From contig MKWG01000002.1 of NCBI GenBank assembly GCA_001899685.1, positions 291,953 through 355,952 of the forward strand: a stretch of 64,000 nucleotides of DNA. The letters run 5' to 3'. Shown one piece after another: positions 52,633-61,251 of the stretch. How positions within the stretch are numbered: position 1 is the stretch's first letter; each line of letters opens with the position of its first letter. This stretch comes from Sphingobacteriales bacterium 44-15. Its GTDB lineage: Bacteria; Bacteroidota; Bacteroidia; Chitinophagales; Chitinophagaceae. The translations under genes were made by a program, and so were the position numbers. The notes beneath the pieces are model-generated. The model saw only the letters and a program-made list of their open reading frames with translations. It was not told the origin of the DNA and did not search any database.

Positions 52633-53670
52633 ATGAGTACAACAGCAGTTCCTTCCCAACCTGCGTTGACGGCAAAAGATTTTTCTACAGATCAGGAAGT
52701 CAGGTGGTGCCCGGGTTGCGGAGATTATTCTATACTGGCGCAGGTGCAGAAAGTGATGCCGGGGTTAGGCATAGCCAGGGAAAATATCGTCATTATTTCC
52801 GGCATAGGATGTTCCTCGAGGTTTCCCTATTATATGAACACGTATGGCATGCATTCCATTCACGGAAGAGCCACTGCCATAGCCTCCGGTCTTAAGGCCA
52901 CAAGGCCTGAGCTGAGCGTATGGATAGTTGCCGGCGACGGTGATGCGCTGAGCATTGGCGGCAACCATACCATCCATTTACTGCGGCGGAATTTTGATGT
53001 AAATATGATGGTGTTCAATAACCAGATATACGGACTCACCAAAGGACAATATTCGCCTACATCCGAAGAGCGCAAGGTTACCAAGTCTACCCCGATGGGT
53101 AGTATTGACCATCCCTTCAACCCGCTGGCGCTTGCCATGGGAGCCGATGCTACTTTTATAGCCCGCAGTATGGACAGGGATCCCAGGCATTTGCAGGAGA
53201 TACTTATCCGCAGCCACCGGCACAAGGGAGCTTCATTTACCGAAATATACCAGAACTGTAACATATTCAATGACGGCGCCTTCGAGATCTTCACGGATAA
53301 AGGTTCCAAACCGGAACATGCTCTATTCCTTGAACAGGGCAAGCCCCTGGTATTCGGCGCCGCAAGGAATAAGGGTGTCAGGCTGGATGGATTGAGACCT
53401 GTAGTGGTGGAATTAGGCAATGGCATATCAGAAGATGATCTGTGGATCCATGATGAAAATGACTTTTACAAAGCGCAGATACTGGTGAGAATGTTTGATG
53501 ATCCTTCCCTGCAGCATCACCTGCCCCGGCCGTTTGGAGTGTTTTACGAAACCTCCCGCGCATGTTACGAAGACCTTATGACCATGCAGCTTGAAGAAGC
53601 CTTTGCTACAAAAGGCAAGGGCGACCTGGACAAATTACTCAGGGGGCGTGAAGTGTGGACTATAGCATAG
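52633..53670 (+). CDS. 2-oxoacid:ferredoxin oxidoreductase beta subunit, without its alpha gene nearby
   Basis: This 345-residue protein carries the thiamine-diphosphate and cluster motifs: VRWCPGCGDYSILAQVQK, GIGCSSRFPYYMNTYGMHS (Cys residues of the 4Fe-4S cluster), WIVAGDGDALSIGGNHTIH (GDG-x-N ThDP motif) and YGLTKGQYSPTSE. It matches KorB/OorB (2-oxoglutarate or pyruvate type). The alpha subunit (KorA), normally the adjacent gene, is not present on either side; GH125 is upstream and a cupin gene downstream. It must act with a partner from elsewhere. Confidence 0.93.
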   Translation: MSTTAVPSQPALTAKDFSTDQEVRWCPGCGDYSILAQVQKVMPGLGIARENIVIISGIGCSSRFPYYMNTYGMHSIHGRATAIASGLKATRPELSVWIVAGDGDALSIGGNHTIHLLRRNFDVNMMVFNNQIYGLTKGQYSPTSEERKVTKSTPMGSIDHPFNPLALAMGADATFIARSMDRDPRHLQEILIRSHRHKGASFTEIYQNCNIFNDGAFEIFTDKGSKPEHALFLEQGKPLVFGAARNKGVRLDGLRPVVVELGNGISEDDLWIHDENDFYKAQILVRMFDDPSLQHHLPRPFGVFYETSRACYEDLMTMQLEEAFATKGKGDLDKLLRGREVWTIA

Positions 53671-53992
53671 CCTGTCATCAAAGCCGGAAAAATAAAATGC
53701 CGGCGATAGACATCACCGGCCGTGCTTACCTCTGAAACCACAAAAAACAGTCATTGATATTCCCGGTATACGGGCATCAATCATTAATATTATAAATGAA
53801 TTGGATTAAATATAGTAAACAGGGATACAGGTTTGAAATATGACCGGTGGTAAATAAAATATCAGATTTTAAACGCGGTGGCGACAGAAGGGAGAATTTA
53901 TATGATTCATTCCTCCATATGGTACTTCAGGGACGGCTATACTTTCCGCTAAATTAATAGGACTCTTTAATATTTCAAAACAATTTGACGTG
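53671..53992. other. Intergenic gap without a recognisable gene
   Basis: This 322-bp AT-rich gap lies between convergent genes. It contains a nine-pair hairpin, GCCGGCGAT-agac-ATCACCGGC, near 53699-53720 with one mismatch and no T-run, and nothing else that I can interpret. Confidence 0.5.
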
Positions 53993-54883
53993 TTATTGCA
54001 TTTCAGCGCTCTCCAGCTCCCTGCTCGCTGCAAGCATTGTCTTTTCTTTTTTGAAATCGTACCACCATTTGGGTGCGGTTTTTTTCATCAGGGTATCAAT
54101 ATTACGCATCCCGACCAGGTTCCATACCCCACGTATTTTACCGCCAATGCCAGACTGGAGCGCTCTCAGGCTCATTGCAAAACCACTGTCAATATATTCC
54201 ATGTGATGCCAGTAACCGGCGGGCATAAACAGGGTGTCGCCAGGCTCAAGGATCATTTCGTATCCTTTTGCCAGCTTCAGGGCCGGGAACTGTCTATAAT
54301 CAGGTTTGCCGTTCTGCTGGTAATAATGCGAAAAATCGGCAAGGCTCAGTACCTCGTATGGTTTCCGGTAAAGCTTATACTGTTCTTCATAAGGAAAAAG
54401 CAATACCCGCTTTCTGCCCATAAATTGCGTGTGCAGGATGTGTGACAGGTCAATATCAAAATGCATGTGTGTGATAGAGGTAGCGCCGCCTACAAACAGC
54501 ATCGGGAATCTTTTTACAAATCCTTTCATAAGCTCGTCGGGCCATTCAAAATCCTGAGTTAGCTGCGGGGCGTGATCAAATATATTGAACAGGAATATTC
54601 TCCAACCTGCCGGGCCTTTTCTTATCATATCAATATATTCTCCAAACGTAGTATAATCATCCGCCTTGTTTACAGGCGTATAGGCATCGCTTTTAACATT
54701 GTTATAAATACCAACTTTTTTATCGCCCACGATTTCTTTAAAATAATCCCAGTTCCATTTTGCCAGGGCAGGCCATTTGTGAGACAGTTGCCGTATCACT
54801 AATGGTTTGCCGGGTTCGTAATATTGCTTTTTGAAATTATCCGGAGAGATTGTATCCACCGTATCCACTGCTCTTAATAGCAT
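53993..54883 (-). CDS. Cupin-like/JmjC domain protein (Cupin_8)
   Basis: This 296-residue protein has a JmjC-type double-stranded beta helix. Its iron ligands are His and Asp in THMHFDIDLSH and a His in MPAGYWHHMEYI; upstream blocks are FKKQYYEPGKPLVIRQLSHK and FPMLFVGGATSI. Bacterial Cupin_8 proteins are Fe(II)/2-oxoglutarate-dependent hydroxylases acting on proteins or small molecules. ATG 54883 is chosen because the longer frame begins at a TTG inside the -7 box. It is monocistronic. The substrate is unknown. Confidence 0.88.
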   Translation of the reverse strand: MLLRAVDTVDTISPDNFKKQYYEPGKPLVIRQLSHKWPALAKWNWDYFKEIVGDKKVGIYNNVKSDAYTPVNKADDYTTFGEYIDMIRKGPAGWRIFLFNIFDHAPQLTQDFEWPDELMKGFVKRFPMLFVGGATSITHMHFDIDLSHILHTQFMGRKRVLLFPYEEQYKLYRKPYEVLSLADFSHYYQQNGKPDYRQFPALKLAKGYEMILEPGDTLFMPAGYWHHMEYIDSGFAMSLRALQSGIGGKIRGVWNLVGMRNIDTLMKKTAPKWWYDFKKEKTMLAASRELESAEMQ

Positions 54884-54904
54884 ATCGCTTGTAATTTTGT
54901 AACG

Positions 54905-54912
54905 CAAAAATA
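54905..54912 (-). promoter_or_regulatory. -7 promoter box of the cupin gene
   Basis: The minus strand reads TATTTTTG, perfect TAnnTTTG; the predicted start near 54898 gives a 15-base leader to ATG 54883 and excludes the TTG at 54907. Confidence 0.5.
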
Positions 54913-55014
54913 ATCTATGAATTGATACCAGTTGTTAAAGTCCCTGCAAAGCCTTATATTGATATTTTTTACCATGAATTATCCTGGCGGAATAGCTGTA
55001 AAAATCTCCGGGGA

Positions 55015-55614
55015 ATGAACTATCTCGCTCACGCATATCTGTCTTTTGGCCAGCCGCAGCTCTTAGTGGGCAATATGATCAGCGATTTTGTAAAAGGGCG
55101 TAAAAAGAACGACTACCCGGCGCTTATTTACCAGGGCATTATGCTGCACCGGGCTATTGACAATTTTACGGATACACATAATGCTACCAGGGAAGCCAAA
55201 GGTTTCTTCAAAGATGATTATGGATTATATTCCGGTGCATTCATAGATATAGTATATGATCATTTCCTGGCAAAGAACGAATCGTTGTTCTCTCCCGGCG
55301 GGCTACAGTTGTTTGCTGATAAAATCTACCGGTCGCTCGAACAACAGCAGGAATATCTTCCTGACAGGTTTCTTATGCTGCTTCCACACATGAAGCATCA
55401 AAACTGGCTGTTCAATTACCGGCTTAGCGATGGCGTGCGCAATAGTTTCCGCGGGCTGGTGCACAGGGCCGCATATATGCACGACAGTGCCCGTGCATTT
55501 GAGATCTTTTTGGAAAACTATACACAACTGGAAATGATATCAGGAATATTCCTTCCTGATGTAGAACGCTTTGCAAAGGAGCAGTATAACAAAATAATGA
55601 CCGGCTGGTCATAA
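55015..55614 (+). CDS. ACP phosphodiesterase (AcpH) family protein
   Basis: This 199-residue protein of the DUF479/AcpH family has MNYLAHAYLSFGQPQLLVGN at the N-terminus, then LHRAIDNFTDTHNATREAK (conserved HRxIDxFTDxH) and FIDIVYDHFLAKNE. AcpH removes the phosphopantetheine group from acyl carrier protein. The reading from 54922 is rejected because all family members start at MNYLAH. It is followed by the DUF2911 pair. Confidence 0.9.
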   Translation: MNYLAHAYLSFGQPQLLVGNMISDFVKGRKKNDYPALIYQGIMLHRAIDNFTDTHNATREAKGFFKDDYGLYSGAFIDIVYDHFLAKNESLFSPGGLQLFADKIYRSLEQQQEYLPDRFLMLLPHMKHQNWLFNYRLSDGVRNSFRGLVHRAAYMHDSARAFEIFLENYTQLEMISGIFLPDVERFAKEQYNKIMTGWS

Positions 55615-55654
55615 GAGGGCGCATTATTCTCTTTTTCAACAACAGTCAATCCTG

Positions 55655-55662
55655 TACATTTG
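55655..55662 (+). promoter_or_regulatory. -7 promoter box of the first DUF2911 gene
   Basis: TACATTTG is a perfect box that ends five bases before ATG 55668, so the transcript is probably leaderless. TTTTTC about 19 bp upstream is a partial -33. Confidence 0.5.
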
Positions 55663-55667
55663 CTGCT

Positions 55668-56237
55668 ATGAATAAACTAATGAAAACATTGCCGGCTGGT
55701 ATTGCCCTGATGCTTGTTTTGCAGGTATCGGCCCAGGAAAGCTGGCCGCCCCTGGATAACTCTCCTATGGACATGGTATATTATCCCGTGGATTATCCCA
55801 TTCTTAAAATAAGAAAGCAGGCTCCGGAAGCTCCTGTAATAAAAATTGTGTACAGCCGTCCTGTAAAAAAGAATCGCAAGATCTTCGGCGAACTGGTGGA
55901 ATATGGCAAAGTATGGAGGCTTGGGGCTAATGAAGCTACCGAAATAGATTGCTATAAGGATATCAAAATAGGAAATATCAAAATAAAAAAAGGGAAGTAT
56001 ACCATGTATGCTATTCCCGAAGCGGATAAATGGACGATCATTATCAATAAAGATAATGATGTGTGGGGATCATTTGCCTACGATCAGCAAAAAGATATTT
56101 TGCGCACCACCGTCAAAACACAGAAGACAGACGCGCCGGTGGAAATGTTTTCAATGCTTTTTAAAAAAACAACATCTGGTGCAAACCTGCTGATGGCATG
56201 GGAAGATACAGAAGTTGCTTTACCCATAAGCTTTTAA
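55668..56237 (+). CDS. DUF2911 protein, first of a tandem pair
   Basis: This 189-residue protein has a signal peptide (ending VLQVSAQ). The mature part has IVYSRPVKKNRKIFGELVEY, WRLGANEATEIDCYKD and KKGKYTMYAIPEADKWTIII, the defining DUF2911 blocks. The family has no known function; it is exported and beta-rich. The next gene, 31 bases on, is a paralogue with the same blocks. Confidence 0.9.
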   Translation: MNKLMKTLPAGIALMLVLQVSAQESWPPLDNSPMDMVYYPVDYPILKIRKQAPEAPVIKIVYSRPVKKNRKIFGELVEYGKVWRLGANEATEIDCYKDIKIGNIKIKKGKYTMYAIPEADKWTIIINKDNDVWGSFAYDQQKDILRTTVKTQKTDAPVEMFSMLFKKTTSGANLLMAWEDTEVALPISF

Positions 56238-56268
56238 AATATTTACCACTTTGCCCATAACTTACTTT

Positions 56269-56907
56269 ATGCTGCGTAAATGTTGTAGTGCTATAATAAT
56301 ATTGTATTGCGCTGTATTTTACTGCTCCTGCCAGAGCGGGTCGCCTGCCGGTACTAATACAAGAGATACTACGGGGCTGTTTCCGCCTCCAATACATGAA
56401 TCAGGGACACCCGTTTCAACGCTTGATAAATCCCCCCTGGACGTAGTATATTTTCCTATGGAATACCCCAAGCTGAAAATGATCGGCAGCATTAAAACAC
56501 CTCCGGTATTCAGGATATTTTATAGCCGTCCGCAGAAGAGTGGAAGACAAATATTCGGAGGGGTAGTGAAATTCGGAGAGCGGTGGAGGCTTGGCGCCAA
56601 TGAAGCTACCGAGATCGAATTCTTCCAGGACGTGACCATCCAGGGCACAAAGGTCCGCAAAGGCGACTATATACTGTATTGCATACCGCAGCCCACGGAA
56701 TGGACGCTGATCCTTAACGGTGATCTGTATAGCTGGGGGCTTAAAATAGATGAAGCAAAAGATATATTTAAATTTACCGTTCCCGTAGTAAAAGCTGCCA
56801 GGCCTATTGAAGAGTTTACCATGGAAACCGAAGCCACCAATACAGGAGCCAACCTATGGATCGGATGGGATGATACCAGGGTAGCGCTCCCGGTTGATAT
56901 CAGATAA
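56269..56907 (+). CDS. DUF2911 lipoprotein, second of a tandem pair
   Basis: This 212-residue protein has a lipoprotein-type leader ending FYCSC. The core reads FYSRPQKSGRQIFGGVVKFG, WRLGANEATEIEFFQD and VRKGDYILYCIPQPTEWTLI, so it duplicates the previous gene with moderate divergence. The lipid anchor would tether this copy while the first would be soluble in the periplasm. The stop ATGA region overlaps the upstream edge of the FabH frame. Function is unknown. Confidence 0.88.
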   Translation: MLRKCCSAIIILYCAVFYCSCQSGSPAGTNTRDTTGLFPPPIHESGTPVSTLDKSPLDVVYFPMEYPKLKMIGSIKTPPVFRIFYSRPQKSGRQIFGGVVKFGERWRLGANEATEIEFFQDVTIQGTKVRKGDYILYCIPQPTEWTLILNGDLYSWGLKIDEAKDIFKFTVPVVKAARPIEEFTMETEATNTGANLWIGWDDTRVALPVDIR

Positions 56908-56966
56908 TGATCCGGCTCACTTTGCCGGTGAAAAGATATTTTTTTAATAACATTAATTGGATTGCT

Positions 56967-58016
56967 ATGCCGCATGCAAAGATCGCCGGAACAGGGATGT
57001 ATGTTCCCGAACATGTTGTAACTAATTTTGACCTTCAAAAATATATGGATACCAGCGATGACTGGATCCGGGAAAGGACGGGTATCCAGGAACGGAGATT
57101 TGCCGGGCGGGATACCGAGACCACCACTACCATGGCTGTTGAAGCATCGAAAACAGCTATTGAGCGCGCCGGCATTACACCACAGGATATTGACTTTATT
57201 GTATTTGCCACACTCAGCCCCGATTATTATTTTCCCGGTTGCGGGGTGCTGCTGCAAAGAGCCATGAAGATGAGAGAGATCGGAGCTTTGGATGTGCGCA
57301 ACCAATGCAGCGGATTTGTATATGCTATAAGTGTTGCTGACCAGTTTATAAGATCAGGCATGTATAAGAACATACTGGTGGTTGGAAGTGAAAAGCATTC
57401 CTTCGGTTTGGACTTTAGCACCCGTGGCAGAAGTGTGTCTGTAATATTTGGGGATGGCGCCGGGGCGGTAGTGTTGCAGCCCACTGAAGAAGAAGATCGT
57501 GGCATACTAAGCACTCATTTGCACAGTGATGGAGAAAGCGCTGAAAGCCTTGCTATGTACAACCCAGGCACACATGCCAACCATTGGGTGCAACAGCCGG
57601 TTGCTGATTTCAATCCAGCAGAGATAGGAGATATGTTTATGAGCCATAGCATGATCGATAAGGCGCAAAACTTTCCCTATATGGATGGGCCGGCAGTTTT
57701 TAAAAAAGCAATAGTAAAATTCCCCGAGGTGATCATGGAGGCTTTGGATGCCAACGGTCTGAAGCCGGGAGACATTGATATGCTTATTCCGCACCAGGCT
57801 AATCTTCGTATTGCCCAGTTCGTGCAGCAAAAGCTTGGGCTCAGCGATGATAAGGTATACAACAATATCCAGAAGTATGGCAATACTACTGCAGCATCAA
57901 TCCCTATTGCGCTTTGTGAAGCATGGGAAGCAGGTAAGATAAAACCTGCTGACCTGGTATGCCTGGCTTCTTTCGGAAGTGGTTTTACATGGGGAAGCGC
58001 TTTACTTAGATGGTGA
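56967..58016 (+). CDS. 3-oxoacyl-ACP synthase III family protein (FabH-like)
   Basis: This 349-residue thiolase-fold protein has a catalytic Cys in [14 protein letters not shown] (near residue 115), His in IPHQANLRI and Asn in [14 protein letters not shown]-terminal [10 protein letters not shown] and YVPEHVVTN are typical of FabH-type synthases. Such enzymes start fatty-acid or specialised chains. ATG 56967 is chosen because the frame upstream overlaps the DUF2911 gene. It overlaps the convergent mtgA gene by 15 bp. It may not be the housekeeping FabH, because no fatty-acid genes lie nearby. Confidence 0.88.
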   Translation: MPHAKIAGTGMYVPEHVVTNFDLQKYMDTSDDWIRERTGIQERRFAGRDTETTTTMAVEASKTAIERAGITPQDIDFIVFATLSPDYYFPGCGVLLQRAMKMREIGALDVRNQCSGFVYAISVADQFIRSGMYKNILVVGSEKHSFGLDFSTRGRSVSVIFGDGAGAVVLQPTEEEDRGILSTHLHSDGESAESLAMYNPGTHANHWVQQPVADFNPAEIGDMFMSHSMIDKAQNFPYMDGPAVFKKAIVKFPEVIMEALDANGLKPGDIDMLIPHQANLRIAQFVQQKLGLSDDKVYNNIQKYGNTTAASIPIALCEAWEAGKIKPADLVCLASFGSGFTWGSALLRW

Positions 58017-58730
58017 GGCTTTGTCTTTTTTGCCCGGAAGCACATTTATGATATCAGGATCGTTGTCGAGGTTGCTCATTTGCAATAATACCCAGGGATA
58101 ACGTGCAGCCACAAAACGGGAAACCGGTTTTACGGTAAACCGGGTTGGGTTGGGAAGGCATGCAGCGATCATTGCAGCCTCTGTCCTGGTCAGCCTGGAT
58201 GCAGGTTTATTAAAATAATTTTGCGCAGCAGCTTCTATACCAAAAATACCTTTTCCCATTTCGGATACATTCAGGTATACTTCAAGTATCCGTTGTTTAC
58301 CCCACACCCATTCGATCATAAAAGTAAAGTAGACTTCAAGCCCTTTTCTCAGCCAGGTGCGCCCCTGCCACAGGAATACATTTTTTGCTACCTGCTGGCT
58401 GATAGTGGAAGCTCCGGCGATCCTGTTCTTTTTTCGCTTGTTTTTTTCGATAGCGCGTTCTATGCTTTTCCAGTCAAAGCCATTGTGGTCGGGAAAAAGC
58501 TGGTCTTCAGAAGCAATTACGGCCAGACCCGCCCATGGCGAAATTTTTTCTGCACTCACATAGTCTCTTTTCAGCCCGTTGCCTGTAAGAAAGCTCCCCA
58601 ACTGTGTAATAGTTACCGGGGGATCCATCCATTTCAGCAGGAATATATACACGAATTGCAGTATAAAAAGTATAAGCAATGACCGCTTGATGAAACGCCA
58701 GGATCTGGACAGGAAATTCCTCACATGCAA
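58002..58730 (-). CDS. mtgA: Monofunctional peptidoglycan glycosyltransferase
   Basis: This 242-residue protein has one N-terminal membrane helix ([17 protein letters not shown]) and a GT51 domain: [17 protein letters not shown] (catalytic Glu), [53 protein letters not shown] and [17 protein letters not shown]. It polymerises lipid II without a transpeptidase domain. Length and domain content fit MtgA. It is monocistronic and convergent with the FabH-like gene. Confidence 0.95.
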   Translation of the reverse strand: MHVRNFLSRSWRFIKRSLLILFILQFVYIFLLKWMDPPVTITQLGSFLTGNGLKRDYVSAEKISPWAGLAVIASEDQLFPDHNGFDWKSIERAIEKNKRKKNRIAGASTISQQVAKNVFLWQGRTWLRKGLEVYFTFMIEWVWGKQRILEVYLNVSEMGKGIFGIEAAAQNYFNKPASRLTRTEAAMIAACLPNPTRFTVKPVSRFVAARYPWVLLQMSNLDNDPDIINVLPGKKDKASPSK

Positions 58731-58799
58731 CTAAAATGATGAAGCTGCAAAATAAACAATTGCATTTGCCCGGGGAACTGTTTTTGAGAGCATTTCAAA

Positions 58800-58860
58800 T
58801 TTTCACCCCATTTTCTCCTTCTCTGCTGTGGGGAAAGGAGATGGCAGGGGTGGGGAAAAA
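58800..58860. repeat. Imperfect inverted repeat with CACCCCA and TGGGGTG-type arms
   Basis: TTTTCACCCCATTTTCTCCT on the left is matched by AAAGGAGATGGCAGGGGTGG then GGAAAA on the right, with several mismatches. It lies between the divergent mtgA gene and the hypothetical gene downstream and has no ORF. Confidence 0.5.
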
Positions 58861-58947
58861 TATGCAGCGAAAAATTATATATACCCCGTTCACCGCTTCA
58901 GGTTGGTATCATGGTCGGTTTTCGCTTTTTGCGTGAGATACGATTCT

Positions 58948-58963
58948 CGCAGCGATCGCTGCG
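58948..58963. repeat. 16-bp perfect palindrome CGCAGCGATCGCTGCG
   Basis: The sequence is its own reverse complement and contains GCGATCGC. It lies about 70 bases from the end of the minus-strand hypothetical gene. It could be a protein-binding site or part of a hairpin terminator; no T-run follows. Confidence 0.4.
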
Positions 58964-59030
58964 ATGCAGTGAACGCAGCAATGTTTTCTTTGCGCCGCAA
59001 CGTGAAATCATTTAAACAATCCTTTTATGC

Positions 59031-59573
59031 TTAGGTAAGCTTTATATAAGCAATAGTGTATTTTTTCCCTATGGGATAATAATACTTACGCAGCTTTTTC
59101 ATCGTAAAGCCCAGCAGCGCCACGCCGCCTGCAATAGCCAGCGTGCCAGGCTCGATCTTTCTTTTTTGTATCAACCCGTTGAAAGTGTGGAGGAATGCGT
59201 ATCCTATACCGCCGATCATAAATAAAGTGCCGTTCCGTATAAATTCAAAGGGCTTGCCGGGCTTGGGTATGGCGGCGATTTCATTAATATGGTACCTGAG
59301 ATCATACCTGCCCACGGTATCGGCAAACCTGGTTCCCCAGGGCGTAGGTGTCATCCGGATATCATAATTGTACATAAAAATACTGTCTTTATATACTCTT
59401 TCGAGGGTGCCTTCTATCAGGCTGCCGTTGACATGAATAAATGCTATAGGAGCACCTTTAAAATAGTTTTTGATGGTTCGCCCGTTTTTCTTCAATGATA
59501 AAAAATCACTTTGCTGCGAAAAAGCAGCAGCGCACAAAAAAAGCAATGAAAGAAAAAGTAAACATCTGGTCAT
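59031..59573 (-). CDS. Secreted hypothetical protein, 180 aa
   Basis: It begins with a signal peptide (MTRCLLFLSLLFLCAAAFSQ). The mature part has INGSLIEGTLE-like VNGSLIEGTLERVYKDSIFM, a central glycine/phenylalanine hydrophobic stretch (NGTLFMIGGIGYAFLHTFNG, IAGGVALLGFTM) and a basic tail. I recognise no named family with confidence; similar proteins are seen in Bacteroidota without a known role. No partner gene is evident. Confidence 0.72.
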   Translation of the reverse strand: MTRCLLFLSLLFLCAAAFSQQSDFLSLKKNGRTIKNYFKGAPIAFIHVNGSLIEGTLERVYKDSIFMYNYDIRMTPTPWGTRFADTVGRYDLRYHINEIAAIPKPGKPFEFIRNGTLFMIGGIGYAFLHTFNGLIQKRKIEPGTLAIAGGVALLGFTMKKLRKYYYPIGKKYTIAYIKLT

Positions 59574-59679
59574 TCAGGAAAAGTTGACATTACAAATAAC
59601 CGTTAATGTTATATAGGTTGATGATTTGTTTTGTTGCAGGGATGTTAAAATGAGGGAAGATAGTGGCGGTAGGTTAATT

Positions 59680-59745
59680 TTTTTTGTGAAAAGTCAGTCG
59701 ATAAAGGTGAGAAGTAGATTTGCTATTCACCATTCACCACTCCAG
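59680..59745. repeat. GTGA-type inverted-repeat element, copy 7
   Basis: GTGAAAAGTCAGTCGATAAA and GGTGAGAAG on the left face CTATTCACCATTCACCACTCC on the right. It is less complete than the others and its right end runs into the methyltransferase gene end. Confidence 0.45.
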
Positions 59746-60351
59746 TACAAGTACACTCACTCCTGTTGCGCTGCCATTCCATACAACTTCACCGTTCCAT
59801 TGTTGTAAGCAGTAAGGTAGCAGGCTATTGATAAACTGTTTTGCTACCAGCCGCTGGGGAGTACTTATAATGATCGCGACTTTATGTTGCAGAAAATATT
59901 CCAGCACAGTTAATAACTCATCAAAAACCGCAGGTTCATAGTTTACATCACTCAATAACAAAACATCCGGCAAAGGAGCCTGCATTGCATTTTTCCAATC
60001 CATCACTATAGCCTCAGTATTTTTCAATTGCAGATGAGCTACGGATTGTTGTATACATGCTACGGCCTGTTCTTCCCTGTCGGTAAGAGTTACCTCCTTT
60101 GCTATACCTGCCGCATACAAACCCGGCAACCCTAATCCTGCTGCCAGCTCCAAGACATTTTTCCCTCCAATATAGTGCGGATGCTCCTGCAGGAAATTGC
60201 ATAACCCGATTGATGCCGGCCATACCTGTGCCCAGTAAGCAGCGTCTTTATTATTGCTGTATGCCCGCTGCACAGCTTCTGCATTGGGTACATATATTTC
60301 CAGTTGAGTGTTGGCAATGGAAAATGGGTGAAGGTGGAGAGGGAGTGGCAT
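59734..60351 (-). CDS. Class I SAM-dependent methyltransferase (METTL16/FAM86-like family 16)
   Basis: This 205-residue protein has AdoMet motif I at VLELAAGLGLPGLYAA (about 65-80), TLTDREEQAV, then LLSDVNYEPAVF, which resembles the D-V/I-x-Y motif of family-16 protein-lysine or protein-arginine methyltransferases. WAQVWPASIGLCNFL at the N-terminus fits the same group. The substrate is unknown. It lies at the edge of a region of broken genes. Confidence 0.82.
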   Translation of the reverse strand: MPLPLHLHPFSIANTQLEIYVPNAEAVQRAYSNNKDAAYWAQVWPASIGLCNFLQEHPHYIGGKNVLELAAGLGLPGLYAAGIAKEVTLTDREEQAVACIQQSVAHLQLKNTEAIVMDWKNAMQAPLPDVLLLSDVNYEPAVFDELLTVLEYFLQHKVAIIISTPQRLVAKQFINSLLPYCLQQWNGEVVWNGSATGVSVLVLEW

Positions 60352-60447
60352 GGGTGCAAAGATGGAACAACCTAATGAGAAATATCAATCAACGGCGCGA
60401 CAATTTGAAATGCAGCCCAAGCGTTTCCTTCCTGTTGCACAATCGGT

Positions 60448-60960
60448 TCATTTACACCAGGCTTTAAGCCTCTGCTCACATTCCGTCACCGGCAATCTTT
60501 TATTCGTTAATATTAATTTTTTTAGAAAGGTGCAAGCTTCAGCATTTGAAAGGACTTTACTTTCTACCAGTTGGTCCATCAGCCAGAATATACCATGAAC
60601 TATTATCTGTTTTGCTGTTGCAATAGCTCTCAAAGATTTATCACCTGATAATAAGATGGCTTCTTTTTACAAAGCATAAAAGACTGCCGACCAATCCTGT
60701 TCTGACAACCGGTTATCTTCCTGGCTCAGCACCTGGATTTCTATCAGTTCACCTGCCGAAATACTGATCACCGTAAACTTACCAGAATTAATATGCGGTT
60801 GAATCAATGTAACCTGTACCTCATACCATTCGGCAAGAATGATCTCTGTAGTAGTAAATTCATATTGAAGCGCCAGGCAATGATCAAACAATCCTGTCTT
60901 TACCAGATCAATCAGAATATTAGCATCTTGTATAGCAATTTTTGGAATAGGCAGCAACAC
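60448..60960 (-). pseudogene. PIN-domain toxin gene split by an in-frame TAA
   Basis: Reading from ATG 60960, 97 residues are followed by TAA at 60667-60669. The same frame then continues with KEAILLSGDKSLRAIATAKQ to 60448, giving 170 residues in total. Asp12 (QDANILIDL), Glu39, Asp in LSEQDWSAVFYA and Asp in LLSGDKSLR are the PIN nuclease acidic residues; those after the stop are lost. One change such as CAA to TAA explains the break. PIN proteins in such pairs are RNase toxins. An ImmA/IrrE-like fragment lies six bases upstream. Confidence 0.8.
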
Positions 60961-60966
60961 AGCGTT

Positions 60967-61251
60967 TTAAGCATTGGCATCTAATTGTTCCCTGAATGCA
61001 GCCGGTTTTACGCCCGCAAGATTTGCGGCTTTGCTCAGGCTTACCATTTCTTCAGCGGCTAGCCTGAACACAAGGTGTTCAAAGCGATAGCTTTTTTCCC
61101 TCCCGGCAAAACTACCTAATCCTTCTTCCTTTTTATTGGCTGCTATTGATTTCCAGAACCGGGCTGCGGCATTTTTACGTATTATACCTTTCAATTGAGC
61201 CCTCATCATAATAGCCTGCACAGAAATACCAAATTGCTCTTTAATGCTCAC
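60967..61251 (-). pseudogene. Truncated ImmA/IrrE-type (COG2856) antitoxin fragment
   Basis: The 94-residue frame (GTG start) reads IKEQFGISVQAIMMRAQLKG and later SYRFEHLVFRLAAEEMVSLS, which resembles the C-terminal half of XRE-ImmA/IrrE proteins. The N-terminal XRE helix-turn-helix and the HExxH protease motif are missing. It stands directly before the PIN gene, the usual antitoxin place. Such HTH-ImmA plus PIN pairs are described toxin-antitoxin arrangements; here both halves are damaged. Confidence 0.6.

Noticed and set aside
53699-53720. GCCGGCGAT hairpin after the ferredoxin oxidoreductase gene as a terminator
   Set aside because: It has one mismatch and no T-run on either side.
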